DNA of 64,000 nt from contig JBBPFI010000001.1 of NCBI GenBank assembly GCA_037974965.1, positions 248,001-312,000 on the forward strand. Direction: 5' to 3'. Position 1 is the first letter of the stretch, and every line of letters begins with the position of its first letter. Below, piece by piece: positions 1 to 11,526 of this stretch. The stretch comes from Dacryopinax spathularia (Eukaryota > Basidiomycota > Dacrymycetes > Dacrymycetales > Dacrymycetaceae). The notes under the pieces are model-generated. The model did no database searches. It had not been told where the DNA came from and was given only the letters and a program-made list of their open reading frames with translations. A program made the translations under genes and the position numbers.

Positions 1-1633
1 CAAGGCAAATGCTGCTCTGCTTATGGCCCTATACGTGGTACGCATCCACTGGTCCTTGAATGCGCTAAGCTCTAATTCCCATCAGATGATTGTACAACGC
101 AAAGCGCCATGGGAAGCCTTTCACCCTATAGCGGAGATGGAGTTTATGCCATTTCGCGACGCTGGACGTGGAAGGTCGGATTTCAACCTCAGCATCCAAG
201 ATTGCTTGTGGGGTTTATGGAAGGCTCTGCAAAACGGCCTCTGCGATCTGAACGAGTTCTCGGTGGAAGAGTACGAGTATTATGAGAAGGTGGAGAACGG
301 CGACTGGAATTGGATCACCCCTAACTTCATCGCTTTCGCCTCTCCTGTTGATCCCGGATTCATAAGGCGGAATGCGGCTGCAGCCGCAAACTCGAAATCT
401 ACAGCCTCGAAAGTCACGGATGTTGCTTTGCAACGGAAATTGCCGGCGCCATTCCTTAATTGCCTGGATTACTTCAGCAAAAACAATGTGAAACTGGTTG
501 TCCGCCTTAATAACCCACTATACGACAAATCCGTATTCGAGGAGCGAGGGATTGAGCATCTGGAGCTGTACTTCGACGATGGCACGAATCCGACGGACGA
601 TATTGTGCGCAAGTTTATCCAAGTATCGGAGGGTATCATCGAAGCCGGCGGGGCTGTCGCGGTCCACTGCAAGGCTGGTCTGGGTCGTACGGGAACCCTG
701 ATTGGGGGTGCGCTTTTTGCATTTGCCAATGAGCTGGTGTCTTACAATGGCTCTAGCTTACCTGATATACAAGCATGCTTTCACGGCGAATGAGGCAATC
801 GCATTCATGCGTATTGTTCGTCCAGGTAGCGTTGTTGGGCCGCAGCAGGTAAGCCTGGTTTCACTCAGATCTCAAAACCGATCTTCATCACCTACCAGCA
901 ATACATGTACCTCAAGCAACTGGACTGGTGCCGGTGGGCTGCATATGACGAGATCACGAAGGCACGGGCACAGACGGTAGGGCTTCCACGGCCCGTAACA
1001 CCTGAGGCTGAGAAACCGTTACCACCGGTGCCCCCGGTGACCCCATCGAGACACGTCGCCGCTGGGACCGCTGCGACAGCCTCCGTCGCGCCACCAGGCC
1101 AACCTCGGAAGACGCCCACGGCCAAGAGGATAGCGGTCGATTCTGCTGATTCGGACGATGAGGCATCCTTAACTACGCGCCGGCGTCCACAGACGAAACA
1201 TGCTCGTACTGAGTCGGCAGCCTGTGTGCGCGATATGGCGCCGTCTCGACTAGCGCGCCCAGCGACCCGAGCGGCGCTCGGGAGCACCACACGCAAGCCG
1301 GTGCCTGCTACAACGTTGAAACCGCCGCCATACAAATTGGGACATCCACCCGCGACTGCTGCCAAAGATGTACTGCCCAGGCCCCAGCTGCGGCGTGCTG
1401 CTCAGCGCGCTGAGTCCCCTACCCCGACTCCATCTCGTCTGCCTCAACTCGTTCCAGGGAAACGAACCGCAGCTCTCACGCCATTGCCCAGCAGCTCTGC
1501 TATCCGAGGACGGAAAAAAACTGAAAAAGACGCCTGGATAACGTCAGCGCCGACCCATTCGATTGGACGGCCTCTTCTCCGAGGTATGCGACGACGCAGA
1601 AGTAGCTTCAGCGCCGCCGATGTAGTTGCCTGA
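1..1633 (+). CDS. CDC14: CDC14-type dual-specificity protein phosphatase (5' end cut by window edge)
   Basis: Cdc14 dephosphorylates CDK substrates to drive mitotic exit and cytokinesis. The window opens inside the gene; visible exons are about 1-37, 86-707, 757-848 and 899-1633, joined by introns of 48-50 bp. The first visible residues (KANAALLM...) match the N-terminal half of the Cdc14 A domain, followed by FMPFRDA and a DFNLS stretch. The catalytic P-loop HCKAGLGRTG lies at about 666-695, and RPGSVVGPQQQ follows across two splice joins, as is typical of the family. The tail from about residue 300 is a Pro/Ser/Arg-rich low-complexity region, as in fungal Cdc14 regulatory tails. The 48-bp first intron is a multiple of three and has no stop. 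The family call is secure; the true start lies outside the window. Confidence 0.93.
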
Positions 1634-1784
1634 AACTATGTGACCGTTCTTCTTCTACCCTGTATTATAACTGCATATTCTTGTCGACATATTGATACCC
1701 TCGGCCACATTTCTGCCTTGTAGATCATAGGAGCAGCTTAACATTCCATGGCGCCAGTCATGACACGTTCCATGGGGTAACCTG

Positions 1785-3090
1785 CTACATTTTTTGACTA
1801 GAGTACGTGTGCACGCAAGAGAGGAAGAATCTCATATCTTCCGGATCTACTCCAGGTGTGATACCGTGCCCCAGGTTGGCAATCCATGCCTTCGGCCCCT
1901 CGGTCGTGCTATCCCGGAACCCCTCGCACATCCTTTTCACCTCCCGCTCAATTGCCTCCTTGCCACCGTACAAAATATCAGGGTCAATATTTCCCTGCAG
2001 CGACACCTTCCCCTGAGCAAGCGATCGAGCAACAGCAGGCTCAATGCACCAGTCGAGCCCAAGAACATCGTACCCTGCCGACTGCGCCATCGTGCTTAAC
2101 GCATGGTTCGCACCCTTAGCGAACAGAATCAGGGGCACTGGCTCTAAGCCTTCGGCCGTCACGCGCGCTTTGACGTCCCGCGCAATAATGGTGAGATAGG
2201 GTAGAGAAAACTCTCCGAAGTCGTGTGGCGAGAGTTCCCCCGCCCAAGAGTCGAAGACTTGTACGAGCTGAAATGGACACGGAATAAGAGGGCGCCTCAT
2301 CTATACGCAGCACTTAAGGACGTACCTGTGCACCGGCTCTGATCTGCCCTACCAGGAAGTCGACGCAGATGGTTGTGATTTGAGAAAGGAGCCGCCGGGA
2401 AGCATCCGGGTGCTGGAATATCCATCTCTTCGCACCATGAAATCCCCCCTTGCTCCCTCCACCTTGAATCATGTACGCCATCAAAGTCCACGGTGCACCA
2501 CAAAACCCAATCAGAGGCACTTCGCCATTCAGTTCCTGGCGTGTGGCCGTGATGGCTTCGTAGACGTAGCCCAATTCCTTGTCGACGTTGACGGGATTCC
2601 GTAGGCGAAGGATGTCGCTCGGTTCTACAAGCGGCTGGGGAAACGTAGGACCCTTGCCCTCGGGCATTTCCACCGTCATCCCCATTGCTTGGGGAATGAC
2701 AAGAATGTCGCTGAAAATAATAGCGGCATCAAGCAGTCCGGAATAACGCCGTATTGGCTGAAGGGTGATCTCGGTTGCCAGCGCCGGCGTCTGGCAGATC
2801 TCGAAAAAGGGGTGGTCTTGCCGGACTTTACGGAACTCTGTATATGTCGGTTAACCCCTCCCCACTGCAAGACGGCTGTGCGAAGAAATGACGAACCTGG
2901 AAGATATCGACCAGCCTGTCGCATTACCCATACTGGCGCTCTCTCCGTCCGCTCGCCTGGGTCAGCATTGCGTGAGCTCGTGTACGACTGTATTCGGGCT
3001 CTGCACACCTCTCGCCGCACGAAGAATGAGATCGTTTTTCAATGGAGGAAACTGATGCTTGGTATCCAGACTTGCTGAGAGTTGAGTCAT
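1785..3090 (-). CDS. HEM12: Uroporphyrinogen decarboxylase
   Basis: This cytosolic enzyme converts uroporphyrinogen III to coproporphyrinogen III in heme synthesis. I read four exons, 3090-3009, 2956-2897, 2837-2326 and 2267-1785, with three introns of 52-59 bp. The joins keep one frame and give 378 aa, close to the usual 360-370. Both family signatures are present: [12 protein letters not shown] (split by the second intron) and [26 protein letters not shown] carries the catalytic aspartate region. The C-terminal half has LGLDW, LQGNIDP and IANLGHGI, all expected of the family. The ATG at 3090 is the first in frame. It is divergently arranged with the SHG1-like gene. Confidence 0.95.
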
Positions 3091-3435
3091 GAATAGTTGT
3101 GACAAGGAAGCTATGAGATGCAACTGAAGGACAAAAGCTGAGTGTATGCGTTGGGTCGAGGTGGCTGTCGAGCGTTGGAGGACGCTGATCGATTCAGTGG
3201 AATGTATGCGACCAACGGACGGAGACAGACTGGTCCAAACGCGGAAGGATCGATCGGTGGAAGCGCCGTTACGTTACTCTGTGACAATGAGCCCTGATTG
3301 AACAGAGTGCCATGCTCGAACGACTCCGCTGCTGGTTCGTCACAATCAAGAACAGCACCCAGAAGATCGCTCTTTATACTTCAAAGGGCTAACACACCAT
3401 TCGATAACACGCTGCCCTAGCTGCACTCCTCAACT
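3091..3435. promoter_or_regulatory. Divergent promoter region between HEM12 and SHG1-like gene
   Basis: These 345 bp separate the start codons of two divergently transcribed genes, so they must hold both promoters and 5' leaders. I see no obvious TATA box, repeat or coding stretch. The call rests on gene arrangement only. Confidence 0.5.
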
Positions 3436-3981
3436 ATGGCGGGTCAGTCAAAGCATCAGGCGAAAGAAAGCGCGAAGCCTTTGGTTGAAGCGTGAGTTTC
3501 CAGCCAGACGCCGCTACTCTCGGCAACCTATGTTATTCATTCCTGCTCATCAACAGATACAAACGCATGCACTTTGATCATATCCGTGAGCAACTGGTCG
3601 CGACCATCAATTCGGAGGTAGGCGTTGCTTTTACATTCGCGGCACTCAAGCCTCAGCCTCATTAAATTGCAGAGCCGTCAATCCCAGAAAGAACATTTCT
3701 TAGCCTCTGTGCAAGAAAAAGTTTGGAACAAGCTACAAGAAGACGACCGCCGTGGGCTGCCAGAACGAACCGAGGACGAGGCTGTGGAACATCTGCTGAG
3801 AGAGCTCGACAGGTAGTGTGACTGGTATGATTGTTTGTGAACAAGCTAAACGATCGCTCGCATTAGATATCCCGTGTTTGACACATTGCTTGAACAGATC
3901 TTCGATACACCTGAATTGTTAACAAGCATGAAGACGGATCTGCGAGCAATTCTCAAGGACCAACTGGGACCTGCCGAATGA
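3436..3981 (+). CDS. SHG1: SHG1/BOD1-family subunit of the Set1 COMPASS histone methyltransferase
   Basis: Family members are small subunits of the Set1/COMPASS H3K4 methyltransferase in fungi, or BOD1-type proteins in animals. Four exons, 3436-3491, 3557-3617, 3673-3812 and 3867-3981, join in frame to give 123 aa. The protein starts MAGQSKHQAKESAK and then shows the family core: LVEAYKRMHFDHIREQL, NSESRQSQKEHFLASVQEKV, an acidic spacer and LLRELDRYPVFDTLLEQI. It is all-helical with no membrane segment or signal peptide. The introns are 54-65 bp. Assignment is by motif reading, as the family is short and divergent. Confidence 0.75.
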
Positions 3982-4720
3982 AAGCCCTTCTGCCCTCAAT
4001 TGCTACAGCGGCGTATATTGGTCGCATGGGCGGTATTTGGGAACCGCGTTGCAGTCCCATGGGTTGCCATTAGAAGTAGCCGGCGATACATGCAAAGACT
4101 CCGCCTTGCAAAAGGAGCCCTAGTCCAAATCATGATGGAGACGAGGGAGGAATATTCGGCCGCGCTTCCCCCGCCAACCCCCACCCCCCGGGCTGTACTG
4201 TATCTCTTATTGCCCTCCTGCATATCTGCAGTACAGGAGCCTTGTATATTGTTATGTGGAGAAGCACGCATGCGCGCCAGGTGTATTTTTACAGGATCGA
4301 ATGCAATACGAATGACTATCAACACAATATCATTTGCACTTTATTATTGACGTGATATTTGCCATCCCCACTCATGCCAGAGAATACACACGCCTGCCGG
4401 AGTACACATCGCGCGGAAGCAATCACAACGCGCCTGTGTGGCGGTGCGGAGCGGAGCAGTAGCAACTTTGTCCTCGACCCCAACGACCTGACTTCTCCCT
4501 ACCTATCCGGCCCCGTCGACCTCAACATCAACAACGGTGAGCACCACTTTCTTGCACTGTTAGGCGTCGTCGTGGGGTCGCGGAGGTCTGCAGGAGAATT
4601 GCGAGTGAAATGGGTCGCTGAAGATGGATCGGTTGGGTTGGATGCATCGGTCGAGGGATGGATGCAGTCGACCAGCCAAGGGGTTCCAGGAATAAGCGGA
4701 TGCTGACCACTGGAGAGCAG
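3982..4720 (+). other. Intergenic region with probable RPL6 5' leader and leader intron
   Basis: No protein gene is visible in these 739 bp. The right part probably holds the RPL6 5' untranslated exon, ending in CAACAACG at about 4536, and a leader intron from a GTGAGC donor at 4537 to a GAGAGCAG acceptor at 4720, directly before the RPL6 ATG. No ATG in the presumed leader exon fits a coding start. A leader intron abutting the start codon is common in fungal ribosomal protein genes. The left part would be the 3' end of the SHG1-like transcript. Confidence 0.5.
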
Positions 4721-5371
4721 ATGTCTGAACATAAGGAGGTCAAAGTCGGCGGCGAGAAGAACGGACAGACTCGGCTGGTGCCAGTCAAGAAGGCGCCGCG
4801 CTTCTACCCAGCCGAGGACGTACGCCAACCCAAAAAGACGCGCAAGACCCCCAAGCCTGCCGCCCTCCGCAGCAAGATCACTCCCGGGACCGTCCTCATC
4901 CTCCTCGCTGGTCGCTTCCGTGGCAAGCGTGTGGTCTTCCTCAAGCAGCTCGAGTCCGGCCTGCTCCTCGTCACCGGTCCCTATAGGGTCAATGGTGTAC
5001 CTCTTCGAAGAGTCAACCAGGCCTACGTTATCGCTACATCGACTAAGGTGGATATCTCGGGTGTCCAGGTACGTAAAATCACACGCTAATCTCGGCGATG
5101 AAGGCTCATCACGATCCAGCTGTCGGAGAAATTGAACGACGCCTACTTCGCCAAGTCCAAAGCCTCCAAGAGCCAATCTGCGGAGGAGGAGTTTTTCGCC
5201 GAGGGCAAGCCGAAGGCAAAGGAAGCCTACCCGGAGGAGAAGGCGGGAGAACAGAAGGAGGTGGACAGGGCCATTATTGCAGAGATCAAGAAGACGGCCA
5301 ACCTGGACAAGTACCTGAAGGCGTCCTGGGGCTTGCAAAAGGGGCAGTACCCTCATGAGATGGTGTTCTGA
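4721..5371 (+). CDS. RPL6: 60S ribosomal protein L6 (eL6)
   Basis: This is a structural protein of the cytosolic large ribosomal subunit. Exon 4721-5068 joins 5120-5371 across a 51-bp intron to give 199 aa, within the usual fungal range. The eL6 core is clear: [40 protein letters not shown] and [18 protein letters not shown]. After the splice come [14 protein letters not shown] and the family C-terminus with [20 protein letters not shown]. The N-terminus is short and basic ([16 protein letters not shown]). The ATG was chosen because it directly follows a good acceptor and begins the conserved frame. Confidence 0.95.
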
Positions 5372-5585
5372 GGGATGATAGATCATAGGTCGTAGTCCTT
5401 TTATGATATATGCCCATGATGTTTTGCGCTCTCCATTCCCAGTCTGTCTTTTTACGAGCCTACAACCCCGTGCCACGCCCGAGCCAAACGGTAAAGTGGG
5501 TTGCGCCGGTGATGTGAGATGAGGGCCCACGCCCAAATAACTGATGTCCAAACACCGGCATTCGACCAGGAGGGACCCTTACTTC

Positions 5586-6803
5586 ATGTTCATCCTCACT
5601 CGACGAGCAACTCGAGCGGCTCTGACCCTCAGACGACCCCACCGCCCAGCGACGCCTCGAAGGCACTTTTTCGACAGTATCCCACCGATTATCCAGCCTC
5701 TTGCGGATGGATTTGTGCATGTAGCCAACGCCCTGCCAATCCCGGAGGGTTGGCCCCCGTATGCCACCACCATCATCGTCGGCACTCTCGTTGCAAGGAC
5801 TACCGTCACGCTCCCCTTCGCGATCTGGGTACGTTTGCAGCTATGGGCTCTTATCAACCCATTGACGAGTACGACAAGGCGCGGCGGAGGTCACGAAGAT
5901 TGCAAGAGCTTGTTCAGCCGGAGTTCTCGAAGGAAGCCTTGCTGCTGAGGGAAAATTTCATGAAAGCGGTCGCCAGAGGGGAGAAAAGCAGGGAAGATGG
6001 CAACCGGGAACTCCTAAAAGAAGTACGTGACACGATCAGACTCGTATGAAGTACAGCGCAACTGAGATAGCCCCAGATACAAGCAAAATATAGGGAGATA
6101 GCCGCGAAGCACCAAGCCTATCCATGGCTAACCACCATACTACCGGCGATGGCCAACGTCCCGCTATTCGTCACCGCATCTTTAATGCTTCGAGCAGCAG
6201 CAACGCCGTCAAGCCCTATCGCAACAGAGACCTTCCTCACGCTCGGAAGCCTGGCCAGTACCGATAGCTCCGGTCTCATGCCCATCGCCGTTGGTTTGAT
6301 GACTATGGCAAATATCGAGATTAATAGGCAAGACCCGCGAAACTCGACCAACGCTGGTCAGTCAGGATCTCTGTTATCGCTCCTCTGGGCTAAGCGACGA
6401 TCTGTGCTGGAGTTCTCCCTCCGGTGTCTCGCTATTGCCACAATTCCGATAGCGTTGAACATGCCTGGCGTACGTGTGCGATTACAGAATGCGCGGTCAA
6501 CGGCTAAAACTGGGCCAGGCTGTGGTGTTGTATTGGCTCACATCTGCGTCGTACACATTCATCGAACGTCTGACATTTGCGATCATTGATCGGCGCAAAG
6601 CGGTGGAGCTGAAGAACGAGGGCAAGAACGCAAATGAGAGACAGCAGCAGATGCGACCGGTGGTCCCAACGGCGAGTCTTTATCCTATCCGGCGTGAGCT
6701 TCAGCGAGCCGCCGGGCTAAACGCTGGGAGCGCTGCGCGTGGTTCATCACAAACGCAAAGAGATGCTCCGCCTGTGCAAGGTAAAACAACTGGAGACCGG
6801 TAG
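5586..6803 (+). CDS. COX18: Mitochondrial inner-membrane insertase of the Oxa1/YidC family, COX18-like
   Basis: Cox18/Oxa2 helps insert the C-terminal part of Cox2 into the inner membrane. Exons 5586-5828, 5879-6022, 6077-6469 and 6519-6803 join in frame to 354 aa. The start MFILTRRATRAALTLRR is an ideal cleavable mitochondrial presequence, so I prefer it over an upstream ATG at 5544. Family features follow: GWPPYATTIIVGTLVARTTV with TLPFAIW in the first membrane segment, a charged helical hairpin (RRRSRRLQELVQPE), PWLTTILPAMANVPLF, SSGLMPIAVGLMTMANIEI, and AVVLYWLTSASYTFIE near the end. The C-terminal tail is polar. COX18 is favoured over OXA1 by the LPFAIW/LYWLTS pattern; this is inference. 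Confidence 0.8.
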
Positions 6804-7150
6804 CCGTGCAGGCAAACCCGATCGATATACTCGCAGTCTGCTCGGAGGGCAGTTGCGACGGGCCAAAGGTTGGTGGTACGTTCTTCGTTGCACGGACTTC
6901 ATATATGATTTATTCGTGGTTGGCGAGAGAACCGCATTATACGGTTTTCCATGCGTCATTTACTTGATCTAATATGACCGTCATTTTTCCGTTTCTGTAC
7001 ATTACAGCCGCTGATAAAAGCTTCGAACAGGTCCCAGAACGCTAATTCGTCAAGGTGTTCATTGTTCTGTTGCCGTACTCTAGACCGTGCGATAAATTAC
7101 ATTGAAATTTGCTTTCATACTCCTAGCCTGCCCATGCCTCAGTCACCAGT
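6804..7150. other. Convergent intergenic region (3' ends)
   Basis: These 347 bp lie between the stop codons of the COX18-like gene and the minus-strand carrier. They become AT-rich after about 6890, consistent with polyadenylation regions. I see no gene or repeat. Confidence 0.4.
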
Positions 7151-9619
7151 CTATCCAGCAGAGAAGGATTCGCACCTGCGTTTGGTATGCTCATAAACAA
7201 CGTAGGATATAGAAACTGCGGGTATTACCTGCGTAGAAATACCTGAGGTCAATCTTGTCGGCGAATGCATGTGGGGACAAACCTTTGCGAGAGTCGGCGC
7301 TAGACCGCGATAAAACCCTCGCCAGCCTTCTTGCGCATACGTTCTCTGCGCAACATCCCAGACCCCCGTATATCGCTGCGGATGGCCCGAGGATCCGCTT
7401 GCTTGTAGCCTGGTGCGGACAAGATTGATTGGGTAGACGCTAGTCGCCCCAACGCTGCCGGATACACTTCCGAATGCCAACAAAGCCAAGACACCGGGCT
7501 CCTCCTTGCCAGACGCCTTGATGTAGGCCAACTTCAAAGCTTCGAATGTACTCATATCAATGGCTGCGACACATTCCAGTGAAACCTTCTGCACCGGGCC
7601 GCAACGCGAGCGGCATTACGCACCTGAATACGGAAACACTCCAATAAGACCAGCCTACAACTCGTTTTAGTTTAGGCTAGGTCAATGACCTGCAGGCAGC
7701 ATGCGCACCGTCAGACCACGATAATACGCCCTGAATCTAGCATCTGCCCACATTCTTTGCATGGTGGGCACCAGCATCGTTCGAATCTGCCCTCCGGCGG
7801 TACTCTGGAGTTGGGTCTTTCGCCAGGGCGTCATCATATTGGGTTATGCGGTCTAGACATAGACGAACCTTTACGGTCTCAATGGGGTAAATAGCTGACA
7901 GATGTTATGACTAGTGGCGATAGTCCCGCGCGGAAGGTGCGTACCTAACTGGCTTGTAATGCCCCCAATGCCTCCAGCTAAGAAGCGACTCGTGCCAGAG
8001 ATATCTCGTGAATCCTCCACATGATCCCAATAACGTGCGAAGAATCTTTTCTGAAAACTTGCGAGTTAGCCCGAGATAACCTTACAAAACCACAGTTTCG
8101 TTCACCGATGATTCGTACGACAGAAACTTGATTGCTGATTCCTGCTTATCACATGAGACTCACGACGGAAATTCACAATAGGGACTTGTACGGGGAATAT
8201 CTTGATCACATTCAGACCATTGCCAATCTCATCATATCATTAGTACCAACACATGAACGAGATAGGCAGGCTCTCACCCAAAATCCCAAAATCCCACTCT
8301 CTTGATATATACCACGAACAGCGTTCAAGATAATCTTCGCGCCGTGGGCTGGACCAGTAGTCACAGTACCCATTCCTTCCGGAGCGCGTGTTATCAAGTA
8401 GATCTTTAGCCTGTCGAACGGTGCAGTACACGTCCTGCTCACTGTTGAACCTGGGTCAATATCGGAAGGACGAGGGCATTAGGGCACGCACCAGCGCCGG
8501 CAACACCTCCGGCAAGCAGGAACTTCAAGGCAGTCCTCCCTCCTAGCCACGCTTCAGGCTCATCCTCCTCCTCCTCGACTTCATGGGCTGTCTGGGAACT
8601 GTGGTCGCTCTCAGAGCCCTCCATATCGATGGGGATCGGCGACTTGGAAGCGACTGAATCCACGCTCGGTGGACCCAAAGCATCCGACAGCCGTTGCCGT
8701 CCTTTACTGGGAGGCCGATCCTCCGCACTAAGACTGACATCACCTATGCATTTCCCTCAATGTCTGAACGCCAGATCAGCGCCGATGAAAGCTCACCTTC
8801 CATATTAACCCGCGCGGCGCCACGACCATCCTCGCCCAGCCATCTGCGCATTTCATAGTACCGATAAATCTCGTCGACCGAGGGCTTTCGTGGGAGGAGG
8901 AGCAAGAAATCGCGAAATTCTGGAAAACTGATGGAGCGCGAATGGGGAGAGGACGTAAGAAATGACATGAACTCGGTGAGCGTGTTCGCGTCGAGCTCGA
9001 TACCTTTTGCAGAACAGCGTATAAGCACAACGAAATGTCACTGGCGGCAGCGGGGCGCTCACCAGCGTGCGTAAGTGCATGATGTAATTCGGCCGAGTCC
9101 AGCACACCATTGCCGTCCAGATCCAGGTCGTTATGGAAGACTTTCCACAGTTCTGATGAATGATAAACTGAATAAGAAGCATGTTGAGGACGGTACATGC
9201 GATCGCGTACCTTCCTCTTTTTCCCGGGCATACCTCTGGAAACCTTCCCAATCCAGCGGAGCATCGTGGTGATGTCGACCCTCGCCATTGCACTCTTTCT
9301 TGAGTTCCTGCTCATACAGCTTCCTTAATTGTTGGGCTCGCTCCCAACTGGATGGAGGCTGAGCAGTACACGACTCTCCCTCTCCACGTTGAGCAGTCGG
9401 ATCGTGCTGCTCCGACCGTTGGCGCAAACTCTGCCAAAGCGCGCGTAGCCTCGCAGTCTTCTCAGCCTCGCTTTCCAACTGGCGAAAGTCTGACAAGCTT
9501 TTGGGTATCTTTTTCGTCGGATGTGGGTCCGATCGCAAAGGTGGAAGGGGAGGTTGGGCGAGCGACCCGGCTTGGGTGGCTTCGAATACGTCGCGCTTGG
9601 AGTACCCGTGTGGTGGCAT
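7151..9619 (-). CDS. Calcium-regulated mitochondrial carrier, ATP-Mg/Pi (SCaMC/Sal1) type
   Basis: These carriers exchange ATP-Mg for phosphate across the inner mitochondrial membrane and sense cytosolic calcium through N-terminal EF-hands. The N-terminal exon (9619-9211) encodes a basic, helical leader with LDWEGFQRYAREKEE. After a 57-bp intron, exon 2 gives LWKVFHNDLDLDGNGVL with a canonical EF-hand loop (DLDGNGVLDSAE). A second, weaker EF-like part reads SISFPEFRDFLLLLP. Three carrier repeats follow: LLAGGVAGAVSRTCTAPFDR, FLAGGIGGITSQ...YPIETVK and GSVSGSVGATSVYPINLVR. Short exons such as GNGLNVIKIFPESAIKFLSY and VGLIGVFPYSAIDMSTFEA are typical of this subfamily. About eight introns are present, and the last residues are uncertain. 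It is tandem with a second carrier gene. Confidence 0.85.
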
Positions 9620-9937
9620 TTCTGCTGCGGGTTCCGGAGAGAGAGCGGCGCTGCAAGAGTAGAGAGTACTATAAACTAGAGCGATGAACTCCAGGCATTA
9701 TACAACAGGTCAGAGGATAGTTGTAACCGCCCGGTGTAGGTACTGTAATGTGAGCGAGATGACGGTGTTCGGACGCTGTCCGTCGTGAGTCCCTGTCGGT
9801 GGATATGCAGGGCCCGACGTCTCCTGCCTTGGCTTCGCCTCCGACTCCTCCCTATGACGCCCGACGCTCCCGCACGTGCCATCGTCAGACAAGTGACATT
9901 TCACCTCAACCCCGAGCTTCATCAGCGACGGGGAGTA
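9620..9937 (-). promoter_or_regulatory. Tandem intergenic region between two carrier genes
   Basis: These 318 bp follow the stop of the upstream Hem25-like gene and precede the start of the EF-hand carrier, both on the minus strand. They must hold one terminator and one promoter. I see no distinct motif. Confidence 0.4.
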
Positions 9938-11226
9938 TTACCGGCCTCTCCGATCCCGTAATAGCAGCAGCGTTCCTTCATATACCGTCCATGTGATCGC
10001 CGAGCTCAACACCTTACGGGACATTCGCAGACCCAACCCGTTGAAAAATGTTTTCTCCTGCCATGTTACAAAAGATGAGCGCTCTTCTATTGTCGCACTT
10101 TCGGAGGGAGGCAACGCACCTTCACCACGATCCATGTGGTTTTCAAGAATGATGGATACCGCTCCGGCTTCAGCTGCATTTTTGTCTGCAGAAACAAACA
10201 GTCACTTGGGGAGCCAGCCCAACTAGAGCGACAGACGAACTTTAATAACATCAAAGGGGTGGGTTGCGCACGAAGCAAACGCAGCGGCTGTAGCGGCTGA
10301 TACACTATGTATGAGCCCTGGTGACGGTTCCCGATTCGCACGAAGCATGATGCGCTCTGGAGATGTTGGTGAGCGCTGCCACACCAGAGTTCACAATCCA
10401 TCAATACGCACCTCCTTTGTCCTTCATTTGCTCGTAAAAAAGCAGGAAGATGCCCGCGTATGGGGCGTCGCGCATGGCTGAAGGTGTCCATCCTGAGAAC
10501 AGGCCGGAAACGCCCTGTGTACGAAGGATCCCTCGGAACGCTTCGCGCATCGTCTTGTAGTTGTAGAGATCGCTCTGGTCCACAGGTGAGTTGAGTCATC
10601 TCTGACTTTGCAGACGAACACGGCTACCTCGAAGCGCGCCTTGATGACGGTGAACGGATTGAGGACGAAACCTACCGTGGTCCGCGCGATCGCACCTCAC
10701 AAGTTGTGAGCACCTGAGCCATGCATGAGATTAAGGTAGCTTACCGGCCAAAAGGTCGCCTTCTCGAGACAATTTTGGTAGGACAGTCGTGAAAGATTCT
10801 TGACGAACCGGCACAGCGAAGTACGGCATCTTGGTCATTTGCGTACGTATGCCTTGCAACCCATAGAAATAGACGGCGACTCCAGGCACATTCCTTCAGT
10901 AAATCATTGGTGTCGTAGAGCTATCTTTAGAAAGAGGCGCATACCGCAATAAAGTTGCGTTTGTGCCTCGCCACAAGCCCTGCCAACCGTTTGCTTCGAT
11001 AATACCTCTTGCAATGCCCAGCAGTCTGCCAACTCTTGCCATCTTTCAGCACATGGCTAAGGAGCAATATACAGACATAAGGCGTACATCCCATTCCGGT
11101 CGAGCGTCCGTCGACTTGCTGCAACCGTGTTTTCATCAGATCGAACGGTTGGAGGACGATGGCGGAAGCCAAGCCGGAAGATGCTCCGGCAATAAGGTGA
11201 CTACTTGGCCGAGGTTTGTTGGACAT
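9938..11226 (-). CDS. HEM25: Mitochondrial glycine carrier, SLC25A38/Hem25 type
   Basis: Hem25 brings glycine into the matrix for 5-aminolevulinate synthesis, the first step of heme formation. The ATG at 11226 starts MSNKPRPSSHLIAGASSG, followed by the first carrier signature VLQPFDLMKTRLQQ. Later exons give GIIEANGWQGLWRGTNATLL, NVPGVAVYFYGLQGIRTQM, then the second repeat GFVLNPFTVIKARFE and GILRTQGVSGLFSGWTPSAM with RDAPYAGIFLLFYEQ. The third repeat is CATHPFDVIK spliced to TKMQLKPERYPSF, ending FFNGLGLRMSRKVLSSAITW. The NVPG and PSAMRDAPYAG patterns separate this subfamily from other carriers. The gene is cut by about seven short introns. Confidence 0.85.
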
Positions 11227-11526
11227 AGTTGGGTGGTTGCCAATCAGAAGGTGAATAAGTTAAGTAGTAAATTCTAACAGATTATTCGAGTTGAAAGCCA
11301 ATGCCATATATGAATTGCTTGAATAATGGAATGATGGTCAGCACTCTGTGCGTGAGTCCTTCACATGACGCGCCTCAGCCGGCGGTCGGTTGCGGCGATC
11401 GGCGATCGGCGATCGAGAAATGTGCACGGAAGTTGATCCCTGAGATTTCAGGGTTTTCGCCACCGTCGCCCTCAGGCTTCCAATACTCACCACGGACTCC
11501 ATTCATCATCCATCCATCCATCCCTT
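11227..11526. promoter_or_regulatory. Divergent promoter region between HEM25-like gene and SPT4
   Basis: These 300 bp lie between two divergent starts. A GGCGATC/GGCGATCGGCGATCG run sits near 11395-11415 (three close copies of CGGCGATC). A TTCATCATCCATCCATCCATCCC pyrimidine-rich repeat (ATCC units) lies just before the SPT4 ATG. Either may be promoter sequence; no factor can be named. Confidence 0.45.

Noticed and set aside
5544-5585. Upstream ATG as the COX18 start
   Set aside because: The ATG at 5586 gives a typical presequence directly; the upstream residues (SKHRHSTRRDPYF) are not conserved-looking and fit a leader.
5829-5840. 12-bp GT...AG stretch (GTACGTTTGCAG) as an intron in the COX18-like gene
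   Set aside because: Too short to be spliced. The acceptor at 5877-5878 gives a 50-bp intron and keeps the family frame.
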